The notes beneath the pieces were generated by a model. The model did no database searches. It was not told where the DNA came from and worked only from the letters and a program-made list of their open reading frames with translations. From Pseudomonas sp. H1h (GTDB lineage Bacteria; Pseudomonadota; Gammaproteobacteria; Pseudomonadales; Pseudomonadaceae): 64,000 nucleotides of DNA. The stretch is taken from the NCBI RefSeq assembly GCF_000633255.1, contig NZ_AYMJ01000013.1:1-64000 (forward strand), read 5' to 3'. Shown piece by piece: positions 1 to 8,208 of the stretch; within the stretch, counting starts at the first letter, position 1, and every line of letters starts with the position of its first letter. The position numbers and the translations under genes are program-made.

Positions 1-758
1 AGTCCGACGTCGATCTCGACGGCGCTGGTGCGATACAACCGGGTGAACTCGAACGGCAGGCGCCCATCCAGCGTGCCATCGGTGAGGGTCAGCAGTTCTT
101 CGCCGGTGACCATCGACACCGGACAGCCGTTGGTGCACGTCAGCAGGGCGCAATCGGCGCTGTCGCCGTTGGGGTTTTTCGCTTGATTCGAAGCGTCGTC
201 GCGAGGTTCGTGACGCTCCATCCGGGTTGTGTTCCGCGATTTGTCCCGTGCCATGGGCGCGGGGTTCGGCACGGTCAACACCTGCGAGTCAGCCTGACGA
301 ATGTTCAGCGGGATCGCCGGCGTCGGCTTCAATGGCACGTCGCGGGCATTGACCAGCAGTGGCTTCAACGCGCTCGCATGCTGCAGCAGTTTTTCACTGT
401 TGGCCTGCAGGTCGGCGAGTAGCGCAAACAGCTGTTTAATGTCATCCCAGATGTCGTGCAGGGCCTTCTCGAGCCCGCGCCAGTCGGCCTGTTGCAACTG
501 GCGGTAACGATCACCGAAACCGGCGCTGGAAAATTCCGTCCACAAAGGCTGAAACCCCGCCCACTCGTCGCGAAGCCTGCCCTCCAGCCCGCCCAGAATC
601 CCTTCGTAAGAGGCGTAAAGCGCTTTGACCTGCGCGGTGGAAACATCGGGAAAGAAGGTGATGCGATAACGCTGGCCCCGGTCGCAGTCGCTGACTTGCA
701 GAATGCCGCTCGGGCCGATGCTGTTGTTCAGGGCGAGAAGCCGATCGGTTTGGAACAT
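1..758 (-). CDS. Rhs-family protein, N-terminal part (runs off the window)
   Basis: An open frame on the minus strand starts at ATG 758 and is still open at position 1, giving 252 codons. An in-frame TGA lies upstream, so only this ATG or a GTG at 776 can start it; a GAG about nine bases before the ATG is a weak ribosome site. The first 180 residues are helical and lack a signal peptide. The last 50 residues read CTNGCPVSMVTGEELLTLTD followed by LPFEFTRLYRTS, the conserved entry to the Rhs/YD-repeat shell (the DUF6531-type segment). Rhs proteins are large toxin carriers, often delivered by type VI secretion, with a variable C-terminal toxin. That toxin and any immunity gene lie outside the window, so the effector activity cannot be stated. 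A PAAR domain is not visible in the part seen. Confidence 0.82.
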   Translation of the reverse strand, partial: MFQTDRLLALNNSIGPSGILQVSDCDRGQRYRITFFPDVSTAQVKALYASYEGILGGLEGRLRDEWAGFQPLWTEFSSAGFGDRYRQLQQADWRGLEKALHDIWDDIKQLFALLADLQANSEKLLQHASALKPLLVNARDVPLKPTPAIPLNIRQADSQVLTVPNPAPMARDKSRNTTRMERHEPRDDASNQAKNPNGDSADCALLTCTNGCPVSMVTGEELLTLTDGTLDGRLPFEFTRLYRTSAVEIDVG

Positions 759-1000
759 TCGCAGGCACTCGCGCACGTGAAAGAGGTGCGCGGACTTTGC
801 GGGGGATCAAACAGGAAAGAAGTCGGGCAAGTAGGCGTTAGCTGTAGGGCATTCGTTAAATATCAGCGAGCCATTCAACGGCCCGCCGACATTGCCCGTT
901 GCTGAATGTCCGTTGGCCTCGCTATGCTGCTGAACCCATTAATCAGGTCCGAGCAGCGGCGCCGACGATGCCGCCTGGGATGTTTTTGATAACGGATCCG

Positions 1001-1699
1001 ATGATGAATGCACCGATGAAGGCGTTTGGCCCGATCAAGGCCGTGATTTTCGACATGGACGGTTTGTTGCTGGACACCGAAGGCATCTACACCGAAGTCA
1101 CGTCGCTCATTGCCGAGCGTTACGGGCGGACTTTCGATTGGAGCGTTAAACAGAACATCATCGGTCGTGGGGCCAACGATCTGGCGAACTACGTGGTGCA
1201 GGCACTGGATCTGCCGATCAGCGCCGAAGAGTTTCTGGTGATCCGCGAGCCGTTGATGCGCGAGCGTTTCCCCAAGGCGCAGGCGATGCCGGGTGCGGAG
1301 GAACTGATTCGTCACCTCAAGGCGCACAACATTCCGATCGCCGTGGGCACCAGTTCATCGCGACAGTCGTTTGGCCAGAAAACCACGTTGCACCGCGACT
1401 GGTTTGCGCTGTTCGATTTCATCGTCACTGCGGACGATCCGGAAGTCGGTGCCGCCAAGCCGGCGCCGGATATCTTCCTGACCGCCGCTCGGCGTCTGGG
1501 CGTCGCGCCCGAAGATTGTCTGGTGTTCGAGGATTCGCCATTTGGCGTCACCGCAGCCAAGGCGGCGGGGATGACAGCCATCGCGATTCCCGATGCGGCC
1601 ATGGCCGATGAGAAATACGCCCATGCCGACGGGATTTTGCGCTCGCTCAAAGCGTTCGCCCCGAGTGCCTGTGGCTTGCCGGCGCTGGAGTGGGCTTGA
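1001..1699 (+). CDS. HAD-superfamily (subfamily IA) phosphatase
   Basis: This encodes about 232 residues. HAD motif I is DMDG at residues 18-21 (nucleophile D18, acid D20). Motif II is the GTSSSR stretch near residue 117, motif III a lysine in AAKPAPD near 153, and motif IV FEDSPFG near 176. The cap domain lies between motifs I and II, as in beta-phosphoglucomutase and pseudouridine-5'-phosphatase relatives (GS1/HDHD1 type). A cytoplasmic sugar-phosphate or nucleotide-like phosphatase is therefore likely, but the substrate cannot be read from sequence. The frame is open from 899, but the residues before 1001 look non-coding. ATGs at 1001, 1004 and 1016 are all possible starts, and 1001 gives the usual family length. 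A bidirectional terminator follows and separates it from the convergent SDR gene. Confidence 0.88.
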   Translation: MMNAPMKAFGPIKAVIFDMDGLLLDTEGIYTEVTSLIAERYGRTFDWSVKQNIIGRGANDLANYVVQALDLPISAEEFLVIREPLMRERFPKAQAMPGAEELIRHLKAHNIPIAVGTSSSRQSFGQKTTLHRDWFALFDFIVTADDPEVGAAKPAPDIFLTAARRLGVAPEDCLVFEDSPFGVTAAKAAGMTAIAIPDAAMADEKYAHADGILRSLKAFAPSACGLPALEWA

Positions 1700-1719
1700 T
1701 CAGCCGATAAGCACGCATA

Positions 1720-1757
1720 AAAAAACGCCACCCTCTGCAAAGAGGCGGCGTTTTTTT
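1720..1757. terminator. Bidirectional rho-independent terminator between HAD and SDR genes
   Basis: An A-run is followed by an imperfect GC-rich stem (acgccaccctct / agaggcggcgt, loop gcaa) and then seven T. The A-run on one side and T-run on the other let it serve both convergent genes. Confidence 0.85.
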
Positions 1758-1777
1758 GTACCCGGGATTCAGCGTAA

Positions 1778-2524
1778 TCAGGCGCCAAAACCACCGTCGA
1801 TGGTCAGGCTGGCACCGGTGATGTAGCCGGCTTCAGGGCCTACCAGGTAAGCGACGAAACCGGCGATTTCATCGGCAGTGCCATAACGACCGACCGCCAT
1901 CAGCGGGATCAGGCTTTCGGCAAAATCACCATGGGCCGGGTTCATGTCGGTGTCTACCGGGCCGGGCTGCACGTTGTTGATGGTGATGCCGCGCGGGCCG
2001 AGATCGCGCGCCAGACCTTTGGTCAGGCCGACCAGCGCCGATTTGCTCATCGCATACACACCGCCGCCGCCGAAGGGCATGCGGTCGGCATTGGTGCTGC
2101 CGATGTTGACGATGCGCGAGCCTTCGCCCATGTGTCTGGCGGCTTCCTGAGAAGCAATGAACACACTGCGCACGTTGATGGCCAGGGTCTGGTCGAAGTC
2201 TTCCAGTTTGAAATCTTCCAGTGGCGCGATGGCCAGTACGCCGGCGTTGTTCACCAGAATATCGAGGCGGCCAAAGGCTTCGACAGTGGCGCTGACCGCG
2301 TTGCGGATGGCTGTTTCATCAGCGCTGTCGGCCTTGATCGCCAAGGCTTTGCCACCCTTGGCGGTGATGCTGTTCTGCAGTTCTTCGGCCTTGGCGGTGG
2401 AGCTGACGTAGGTGAACGCGACAGCGGCGCCTTCGGCAGCCAGACGCTTGACGATGGCGGCGCCGATGCCGCGGGAACCGCCTTGAATCAGAGCAACTTT
2501 ACCGCTGAGGTGTTGAGTGGTCAT
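1778..2524 (-). CDS. Short-chain dehydrogenase/reductase (3-oxoacyl-ACP-reductase-like)
   Basis: A 248-residue classical SDR. The cofactor loop QGGSRGIG lies at residues 14-21, NNAG at 92-95, the catalytic serine at S143, and Y157/K161 form the YxxxK pair. The C-terminal GYITGASLTIDGGF block is typical of the family. A serine and arginine after the first glycines favour NADP(H). It probably reduces a small carbonyl or quinone, but the substrate is unknown. It is divergent from the LysR gene at 2651 with 126 bp between starts. That is the usual arrangement for a LysR regulator and its target, suggesting inducible expression in response to a reactive carbonyl or aromatic compound (inference). 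Confidence 0.9.
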   Translation of the reverse strand: MTTQHLSGKVALIQGGSRGIGAAIVKRLAAEGAAVAFTYVSSTAKAEELQNSITAKGGKALAIKADSADETAIRNAVSATVEAFGRLDILVNNAGVLAIAPLEDFKLEDFDQTLAINVRSVFIASQEAARHMGEGSRIVNIGSTNADRMPFGGGGVYAMSKSALVGLTKGLARDLGPRGITINNVQPGPVDTDMNPAHGDFAESLIPLMAVGRYGTADEIAGFVAYLVGPEAGYITGASLTIDGGFGA

Positions 2525-2650
2525 GTTCGATCTCCAGAAAATTCAAGGCAGGGTGCCTTGTTGTTGGAGCCGAGTATCGGCCGCGCATCGACAACCGTGT
2601 AGACCATGATTGCTATAGTCTGTGTAAACCAGAAGTTTATAGTGGCGATC

Positions 2651-3577
2651 ATGGAAACGTTCAGCAGCATCGAATGCTTTGTGCGAAGTGCCGAAGTCGG
2701 CAGTTTTGCCGAGGCCGCCCGGCGCTTGAGCCTGACTCCGGCAGCTGTCGGCAAGAGTGTGGCAAAGCTCGAGGTGCGCCTCGGTGTAAGGCTGTTCCAG
2801 CGTAGTACACGCAGCCTGGCGCTGACCGAGGCCGGTCAGTTGTTCTTGAGTCAGGTCAGCGCCAGCCTGACGACCATCCAGAATGCCGTGGCCAACCTGG
2901 CCAGTGTCGAAGGGCTTCCGGCGGGGTCGCTGAAAGTCAGCATGGGCACGGCTTTCGGCTGCCTGCATATCGTGCCGATGCTCGGCGAGTTTTTGCGGCG
3001 ATACCCGGCAATCAGCCCGGATTGGCACTTCGATAACCGCCAGGTCGATCTGATCGGGCAGGGGTTCGACGCGGCCATCGGCGGCGGTTTCGAGTTACCC
3101 CAAGGCGTCGTCGCCCGCAGGCTGAGTCCGGCGCATCGGGTGTTGGTGGCGTCCACGGATTATCTGCAGGCCAATCCGTCCATTACTGAACCGGACGAAC
3201 TCAAGTATCACGACGGCATTCTGATCCGCTCGCCGCAAACCGGGCGCGTGCGTTCCTGGCAGTTGACCGGCCGTGATCCACAGATCTGTCGCCCATTGAC
3301 GATCAAGGCGCGCATGACCATGAGCGACTCCGAAGCGGCTTGTATCGCGGCGAGCCAAGGCCTGGGCGTTGCCCTGGTGAGCATGCCGTTTGCCTCGGGG
3401 TATCTGGAGTCGGGTCGGCTGCAGCGGGTGCTGCCGGACTGGTACATCGACGACGGCTACACCTCGATCTACTACGCCGAGCATAAGTTGCTGCCGGGCA
3501 AGACCCGGGCGTTTGTCGACTTTGTGATCGAGCAGTTTGCCGAGCGCGGGTTGGCGCAGCGGTTCAGTGCTATCTGA
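2651..3577 (+). CDS. LysR-family transcriptional regulator
   Basis: A 308-residue LysR regulator. The first 60 residues form the winged helix-turn-helix (SFAEAARRLSLTPAAVGKSV, then LFQRSTRSLALTEAG). The rest is a periplasmic-binding-like effector domain. It resembles the AaeR/DmlR-type LysR proteins of pseudomonads that often control a neighbouring SDR or oxidoreductase. The frame is open from 2606, but ATG 2651 (METFSSIECF) begins at the domain edge and is the better start. It is divergent from the SDR gene. The 126-bp gap contains two TATAGT hexamers, at 2614 and 2638, which are 24 bp apart and could be part of a LysR site, although this is weak. The inducer is unknown. Confidence 0.9.
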   Translation: METFSSIECFVRSAEVGSFAEAARRLSLTPAAVGKSVAKLEVRLGVRLFQRSTRSLALTEAGQLFLSQVSASLTTIQNAVANLASVEGLPAGSLKVSMGTAFGCLHIVPMLGEFLRRYPAISPDWHFDNRQVDLIGQGFDAAIGGGFELPQGVVARRLSPAHRVLVASTDYLQANPSITEPDELKYHDGILIRSPQTGRVRSWQLTGRDPQICRPLTIKARMTMSDSEAACIAASQGLGVALVSMPFASGYLESGRLQRVLPDWYIDDGYTSIYYAEHKLLPGKTRAFVDFVIEQFAERGLAQRFSAI

Positions 3578-3600
3578 GTTCGGCTTTTGACCGAGTTGCG

Positions 3601-3675
3601 GCCATCGCGAGCAGGCTCACTCCTACAGGGGAACGCATTCCAAATTGTAGGGGCAAGCCTGTTCGCGAAGCACGA
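3601..3675. repeat. REP pair (REPIN), diverged
   Basis: Two inverted REP arms (tcgcgagcaggctcactcct and aggggcaagcctgttcgcga) flank a short spacer between the LysR gene and the racemase-like gene. Confidence 0.75.
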
Positions 3676-3684
3676 TAACGTGGT

Positions 3685-4413
3685 CTAGCGGGCAAACCGC
3701 TCCGCCCAGCCAATGATCTGTTTCGGCCGTGGCGTCGCATACGTCCGCACCTTGGACGTCGACAACCCCAGGCGCACCAGCGATTCGGCGATGGTCACCG
3801 CCGCCGTCACGCCGTCGATCACCGGTACTCCGGTACGCCGACGAATCTGTTCATCCAGTCCGGCCATGCCGCCGCAACCGAGACAAATCACCTCGGCCTT
3901 GTCCTGGGTTACCGCCAGTTCCGCCTGCTGCACGATGGCTTCCAGCGCCCGTTGCGGCTCGTGTTCCAGCTCCAGCACCGCCAGACCGCTGGCCCGCACC
4001 GAGGCGCAGCGATCCCACAGGCCCGAGAGTTTCAAACGGTCCTCGATCAGCGGCACGGTGCGATCCAGCGTGGTCACCACCGAATAGGCGTGGCCGAGAA
4101 ACATCGCGGTGCTGGCGGCGGCGTCGGTGATGTCCACCACCGGCACGTTGAGCAGCTCCTGCAATCCTTCGCGGCCGTGCTCGCCGTAGCCGGCCTGAAT
4201 CACCGCGTCGAACGGTTGATCGTAAGACATCACCCGGTCCATCACGGCGATGGCCGCCAGGTAACTTTCGAAATTGCCTTCCACCGAGTCGGCGCCGAAG
4301 AACGGCGTCAGGCCGACGATTTCCGTACCGGGGGCTGCGACCGCCTGCGCCGAGCGGGCGATGGCCTGGGTGATGGATTCGGTGGTGTTGACGTTGACCA
4401 CGAGAATTCGCAT
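3685..4413 (-). CDS. Asp/Glu/hydantoin racemase-family protein with an altered active site
   Basis: A 242-residue protein starting MRILVVNVNTTESIT, the typical opening of hydantoin/allantoin racemases, which have two pseudo-symmetric alpha/beta halves each providing a catalytic cysteine. Here the second cysteine motif is intact (LGCGGM, C180). The first motif, normally A-C-F-G-D, reads AGYGEHG with glycine 75 in place of cysteine. A two-base racemisation mechanism would therefore be impaired. A one-cysteine reaction, such as the decarboxylation done by the related arylmalonate decarboxylase, or an isomerisation is possible. The gene lies 54 bp downstream of the NCS1 permease gene on the same strand, so the imported compound (hydantoin, allantoin or purine-like) is probably its substrate or precursor. 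The family is certain, but the activity is not. Confidence 0.82.
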   Translation of the reverse strand: MRILVVNVNTTESITQAIARSAQAVAAPGTEIVGLTPFFGADSVEGNFESYLAAIAVMDRVMSYDQPFDAVIQAGYGEHGREGLQELLNVPVVDITDAAASTAMFLGHAYSVVTTLDRTVPLIEDRLKLSGLWDRCASVRASGLAVLELEHEPQRALEAIVQQAELAVTQDKAEVICLGCGGMAGLDEQIRRRTGVPVIDGVTAAVTIAESLVRLGLSTSKVRTYATPRPKQIIGWAERFAR

Positions 4414-4467
4414 GAGAAGTCCTTATTGCGGGCAGTTCAGCGGCCCGAAGCCCGGGCCGCGAGGGAG

Positions 4468-6006
4468 TTAATGGCTGACGTTGTCGACGGCAATGGATTC
4501 GCCGCTGACGTCGGCGTAGTGCGGCTGACGCTTGGCGATGATCAGGTAAAGCATGGCGGCGATGCCGGCACCCACCAGCCAGGAGAACGGCGAGATGCTG
4601 TGGAAACCCGGCACCAGCGCCAGGACGATGGCGATCAACGCAGCGGGAATGAACGCCGCCACCGCGCGGAAATTCACCCCGCGGCTGTAGTAATAAGCGC
4701 CGTTGGGATCTTCGCTGTAGAGCTGCGGGACGTGGATCCGGCCTTTGCGGATCAGCCAGTAGTCGACCATGATCACCCCGTACAACGGGCCGAGCAGGGC
4801 GCCGAGACCGGACAGGAAGTACACGATCACCAGCGGGCTGTTATAGAGGTTCCACGGCAGGATCAGCACCGCGATGGTCGCGCTGATCAGCCCGGCGCGG
4901 CGGAAGGTCAGGTACTTCGGCGCCAGGTTGCTGAGCACGAAGGCCGGAGCGACGAAGTTGGCCATGATGTTCACCGCCACGGTGACGATCAGGAACGCCA
5001 GGCAACCGAGCACCAGGAAGAGCGTGTTGGGGATCGAAGCGATGATTTCGGTCGGGCTTTCGATGATCCGCCCGTTGATCTGAAATTGCGCGCCGCACAG
5101 CAGGACGGTGATGGTGGCGAACACCAGAATGTTCACCGGCAAGCCCCAGAAATTGCCGATCCTGATGGTCTTGCGGCATGGCGAAGAGCGGGCGAAGTCG
5201 CAGAAGTTCAGGATCAGCGTGCCGTAGATCGCCAGCCACAGGGCGCCGCCGGCAAAGATGTTGCGCCACATCTCGCCGCCGCTCAGCGGTTCGCGGATCG
5301 ACCAGGCAATGGTGCCGTTGGCCTGGGTGTACATCCAGGCGGCGAGGGCGGCGACAGTCAGCAGAATCACTGGTCCGGCAAAGGCTTCGTAACGGCGGAC
5401 CATCTCCATGCCGTAGGCGAGGATTGCCAGTTGCACGAACCAGATCACCACGAAACATACCCAGCCCAAGGTCGACAGGCCAAGGATTGAATTGTGGTCG
5501 TAATCGGCGAAGCCGGGGTGAATTGCCGTCAACAGCACGCGAAACACTACCGACGCCAGGTACGTCTGAATCCCGAACCAGGCGATGGCGATTACCGCCC
5601 GGATCAACGCCGGAATCTGCGCGCCGTGGATGCCGAAACTGATCCGGCTGATCACTGGAAACGGCACCCCGGTTTTCTGTCCCATGTAGCCGGACAGGTT
5701 CATGAAGAAGTACACCAGCGCCGCGCCGATCCCCAATGACAGCAGAATCTGCCAGCCCCCCAGGCCCAATGCATACAAGCCGATGGCGAACGAGTAGTTG
5801 GCGATGTTGTGCACATCGTTGGTCCACAGGGCGAAGATGCTGTATTTGCCCCAGCGCCGACCTTCGGCCCGGGTCGGTGCCAGGTCGCTGTTGTGCAGAC
5901 GGGGGCTGAGTTGTAACGGTTCAGCCAGGCCATCGTGGGACGATGGCTGGTCGAGGGCAGAGGCGGGCAGATTCAGCGCGATATTGTTGGAGAGACTTGT
6001 ACGCAT
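4468..6006 (-). CDS. NCS1-family nucleobase/hydantoin permease
   Basis: A 512-residue inner-membrane transporter with about twelve hydrophobic helices. The N-terminal part carries the NCS1 hallmarks: LWTNDVHNIANYSFAIG in the first helix, GVPFPVISRISFGIHGA after the second, and IAWFGIQTY, matching the substrate-site helix of the benzyl-hydantoin carrier Mhp1. NCS1 proteins import purines, pyrimidines, allantoin or hydantoins with Na+ or H+. Coupling to the racemase-like gene downstream favours a hydantoin or ureide. The first 45 residues are a cytosolic tail. A perfect palindrome (GTTTTGTATACAAAAC, 6172-6187) lies about 165 bp upstream and looks like a GntR/FCD operator. Confidence 0.93.
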   Translation of the reverse strand: MRTSLSNNIALNLPASALDQPSSHDGLAEPLQLSPRLHNSDLAPTRAEGRRWGKYSIFALWTNDVHNIANYSFAIGLYALGLGGWQILLSLGIGAALVYFFMNLSGYMGQKTGVPFPVISRISFGIHGAQIPALIRAVIAIAWFGIQTYLASVVFRVLLTAIHPGFADYDHNSILGLSTLGWVCFVVIWFVQLAILAYGMEMVRRYEAFAGPVILLTVAALAAWMYTQANGTIAWSIREPLSGGEMWRNIFAGGALWLAIYGTLILNFCDFARSSPCRKTIRIGNFWGLPVNILVFATITVLLCGAQFQINGRIIESPTEIIASIPNTLFLVLGCLAFLIVTVAVNIMANFVAPAFVLSNLAPKYLTFRRAGLISATIAVLILPWNLYNSPLVIVYFLSGLGALLGPLYGVIMVDYWLIRKGRIHVPQLYSEDPNGAYYYSRGVNFRAVAAFIPAALIAIVLALVPGFHSISPFSWLVGAGIAAMLYLIIAKRQPHYADVSGESIAVDNVSH

Positions 6007-6171
6007 TCCGGCAGGCTCCTGATGAGCGGGCCGCGATGACTGTGCATGAGCCGAAGGCTCGACAAATCTTCGTCGCGGCCAGCAAACATCACTGGTTACG
6101 GGGCATCTGCAGCCTGTACGGGATAGGGCGCTTCAGGCTTGCGGATCGAAAGTGTGAGTTTATGTTTTGCA

Positions 6172-6187
6172 GTTTTGTATACAAAAC
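6172..6187. promoter_or_regulatory. Perfect 16-bp palindrome, probable GntR/FCD-type operator
   Basis: GTTTTGTATACAAAAC is its own reverse complement. Its core TTGTATACAA fits the TTGTnnACAA consensus of FCD-type GntR regulators. It lies upstream of the NCS1-racemase gene pair, which has no adjacent regulator gene. Confidence 0.6.
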
Positions 6188-6470
6188 ATGTATGCACTTA
6201 AGCCAGATCTGTGCCAGGTGACGATCTATGCGTAGCCGTCCTCATTTCGAAAAGTTATCGATGAGCGCTAAGTATTTGAAAATAATTGGTTATAAATTGA
6301 CCGATTGAACAGGTATTTATTTTTGACAGGGGATTTTGCGCAGGTGGCAAAACGCAGGGACGTGCAGAAGGGATGTAACTTTTCAGGGCGTGAAAACCAA
6401 AAGTGCACACATAAATGGCACCGATGGTGACATTCGTGTGTACACATTTTTCATGGCACCACAAAACGAA

Positions 6471-6560
6471 TGTGGGAGCGGGCTTGCTCGCGAATGCGGT
6501 CTGTCAGTCACTGGATTTGTTGACTGAAACGACGCCTTCGCGAGCAAGCCCGCTCCCACA
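6471..6560. repeat. REPIN (inverted REP pair)
   Basis: Arms tgtgggagcgggcttgctcg and its inverted copy cgagcaagcccgctcccaca lie about 50 bp apart in the cysH-NCS1 gap. Confidence 0.9.
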
Positions 6561-6584
6561 GGGGGACATCATTCGGGCAGAGAC

Positions 6585-7319
6585 TTACGCCTTGCTGATG
6601 ATATTCCCCGCATGCAGCCCGCATTCTTTCTGCGTTGCTTCTTCCCACCACCAGCGACCTTCGCGTTCGTGCTGGTTCGGCAGGACCGGGCGGGTGCAGG
6701 GTTCGCAGCCGATGCTGATGAAACCGCGTTCATGCAGGCTGTTGTACGGCAGTTCGAGCATGCGGATGTAGCCCCAGATCTCTTCGCTGGTCATCTGCGC
6801 CAGCGGGTTGAACTTGTACAGGGTGCGTTCCGGGGTGGAGAACGCGGTATCGATTTCCATCACCGCCACGGCGCTGCGGGTGCCGGGGCTCTGGTCGCGG
6901 CGCTGGCCGGTGGCCCAGGCTTTGACGCCGGAGAGCTTGCGGCGCAGCGGTTCGATCTTGCGGATGCCGCAGCATTCGCCATGGCCGTCCTTGTAGAAGC
7001 TGAACAGGCCTTTTTCCTTCACGAACGGTTCCAGCTTCGTGTAGTCCGGCGACACCAGTTCGATCTCGATCTTGTAATGCTCGCGCACCTGATCGATGAA
7101 GCGATAGGTCTCCGGGTGCAGCCGGCCGGTGTCGAGGCTGAACACCTTGACGTTCTTGTTCAGCTTCCAGGCCATGTCCACCAGCACCACATCCTCGGCG
7201 CCACTGAAAGATATCCACAGTTCATCGCCGAACTCGGCAAACGCGAGTTTCAGGATGTCCTGGGCGGATTTGTTGGCATAGGTCGTGGCGAGTTCCACGA
7301 CATCGAACGTTGGGCTCAT
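6585..7319 (-). CDS. cysH: Adenylylsulfate (APS/PAPS) reductase, [4Fe-4S] type
   Basis: A 244-residue cytoplasmic enzyme of assimilatory sulfate reduction that reduces adenylylsulfate to sulfite with thioredoxin. The nucleotide loop is SFSGAED (37-43). Four cysteines C116, C117, C205 and C208 (CC...CxxC) form the [4Fe-4S] site that marks the plant/Pseudomonas APS-using class, as opposed to the enterobacterial PAPS enzyme. The catalytic cysteine C233 sits in the C-terminal KECGLH motif. The length is complete. It is divergent from thrH, an arrangement known in other pseudomonads. A REPIN lies just after the stop codon. Confidence 0.97.
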   Translation of the reverse strand: MSPTFDVVELATTYANKSAQDILKLAFAEFGDELWISFSGAEDVVLVDMAWKLNKNVKVFSLDTGRLHPETYRFIDQVREHYKIEIELVSPDYTKLEPFVKEKGLFSFYKDGHGECCGIRKIEPLRRKLSGVKAWATGQRRDQSPGTRSAVAVMEIDTAFSTPERTLYKFNPLAQMTSEEIWGYIRMLELPYNSLHERGFISIGCEPCTRPVLPNQHEREGRWWWEEATQKECGLHAGNIISKA

Positions 7320-7481
7320 CAGGGCGGCTTCCTACAGGTCGGTGGCGCTGGGCGCTCTATATGGCGGCGATGTTAGCAAAAAGTGGCGGGGTACGGGGTG
7401 CCCGCTGCATTGCGCCGTGGCAGGGGAGTCGCTAGAGTTCGGGCTGGCTGGACCCAATAATCAATGCAAATGGAGTGTCTT

Positions 7482-8099
7482 GTGGAAATTGCTTGCCTGG
7501 ATCTTGAAGGGGTACTGGTACCGGAAATCTGGATCGCTTTCGCCGAAAAAACCGGAATCGAATCCCTCAAGGCCACCACCCGGGACATTCCCGATTACGA
7601 CGTACTGATGAAGCAGCGCCTGCGCATCCTCGACGAGCACGGCCTGAAGCTCTCGGATATTCAGGAAGTGATCGCCACGCTCAAACCGCTGGACGGTGCA
7701 GTGGAGTTCGTCGACTGGCTGCGTGAGCGCTTCCAGGTGGTAATCCTCTCGGACACCTTCTACGAGTTCTCTCAGCCGCTGATGCGGCAACTGGGCTTCC
7801 CGACCTTGCTTTGCCACCGTCTGATCACTGACGACAGCGGCCGGGTGACCAGCTATCAATTGCGTCAGAAAGATCCCAAGCGTCAGTCGGTCCTGGCGTT
7901 CAAGAGCCTGTACTACCGGGTGATTGCGGCGGGGGATTCGTATAACGATACGAGCATGTTGGGCGAGGCGGATGCGGGGATTCTGTTCCATGCGCCGGAG
8001 AACGTGATTCGCGAGTTCCCGCAGTTCCCGGCGGTGCATACGTTTGCCGAGTTGAAGCAGGAATTCTTGAAGGCCTCGAACCGGGATTTGAGTCTTTAG
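7482..8099 (+). CDS. thrH: ThrH, phosphoserine phosphatase / homoserine kinase-like protein
   Basis: A 205-residue HAD-family protein. Motif I is DLEG with D7 and E9, followed by VPEIWIAFAEKTG, a signature of Pseudomonas ThrH. A later GDSYND motif supplies the metal-binding aspartates. ThrH has phosphoserine phosphatase activity and can transfer the phosphate to homoserine, linking serine and threonine synthesis in the cytoplasm. The start is a GTG: GGAG at 7472-7475 lies six bases before GTG 7482, and this gives the 205 residues usual for ThrH. An in-frame ATG at 7464 has no ribosome site. The gene is divergent from cysH with 162 bp between starts. Confidence 0.95.
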   Translation: MEIACLDLEGVLVPEIWIAFAEKTGIESLKATTRDIPDYDVLMKQRLRILDEHGLKLSDIQEVIATLKPLDGAVEFVDWLRERFQVVILSDTFYEFSQPLMRQLGFPTLLCHRLITDDSGRVTSYQLRQKDPKRQSVLAFKSLYYRVIAAGDSYNDTSMLGEADAGILFHAPENVIREFPQFPAVHTFAELKQEFLKASNRDLSL

Positions 8100-8116
8100 T
8101 CGTCGGGTCTGACGCC

Positions 8117-8180
8117 TTCGCGAGCAAGACCGCTCCCACATTTGGAATGCATTCCAGGGTGGGAGCGGGCTTGCTCCGGG
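8117..8180. repeat. REPIN, one arm diverged
   Basis: The left arm ttcgcgagcaagaccgctcc and the inverted right arm gggagcgggcttgctccggg sit between the convergent thrH and pabB genes. Confidence 0.8.
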
Positions 8181-8208
8181 CGGGCGTTCCGACGAAGCTT
8201 TTAAGCTT

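Larger units (their letters stand above)
6007..6584. other. 578-bp gap: NCS1 control region, AT-rich stretch and REPIN
   Basis: No convincing gene is visible. From the NCS1 start outwards it holds the leader, the 16-bp palindrome at 6172-6187, an AT-rich stretch from about 6150 to 6460 that differs from its surroundings, a second perfect dyad TGTGTACACA at 6437-6446, and a REPIN at 6471-6560. Short open frames here have no family features or good ribosome sites. Confidence 0.6.

Noticed and set aside
899..1000. N-terminal extension of the HAD phosphatase
   Set aside because: The residues before 1001 have no HAD homology and the frame there includes the gap after the Rhs gene; the domain begins at about residue 13 of the shorter form.
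3952..5490. 512-codon plus-strand open frame
   Set aside because: It is antisense to the NCS1 permease and racemase-like genes, with low-complexity Arg/His/Asp-rich translation and no family motif. It arises from GC-rich codon bias.
6255..6464. Small genes in the AT-rich NCS1-cysH gap
   Set aside because: Short frames on both strands overlap each other, lack ribosome sites and show no conserved features.
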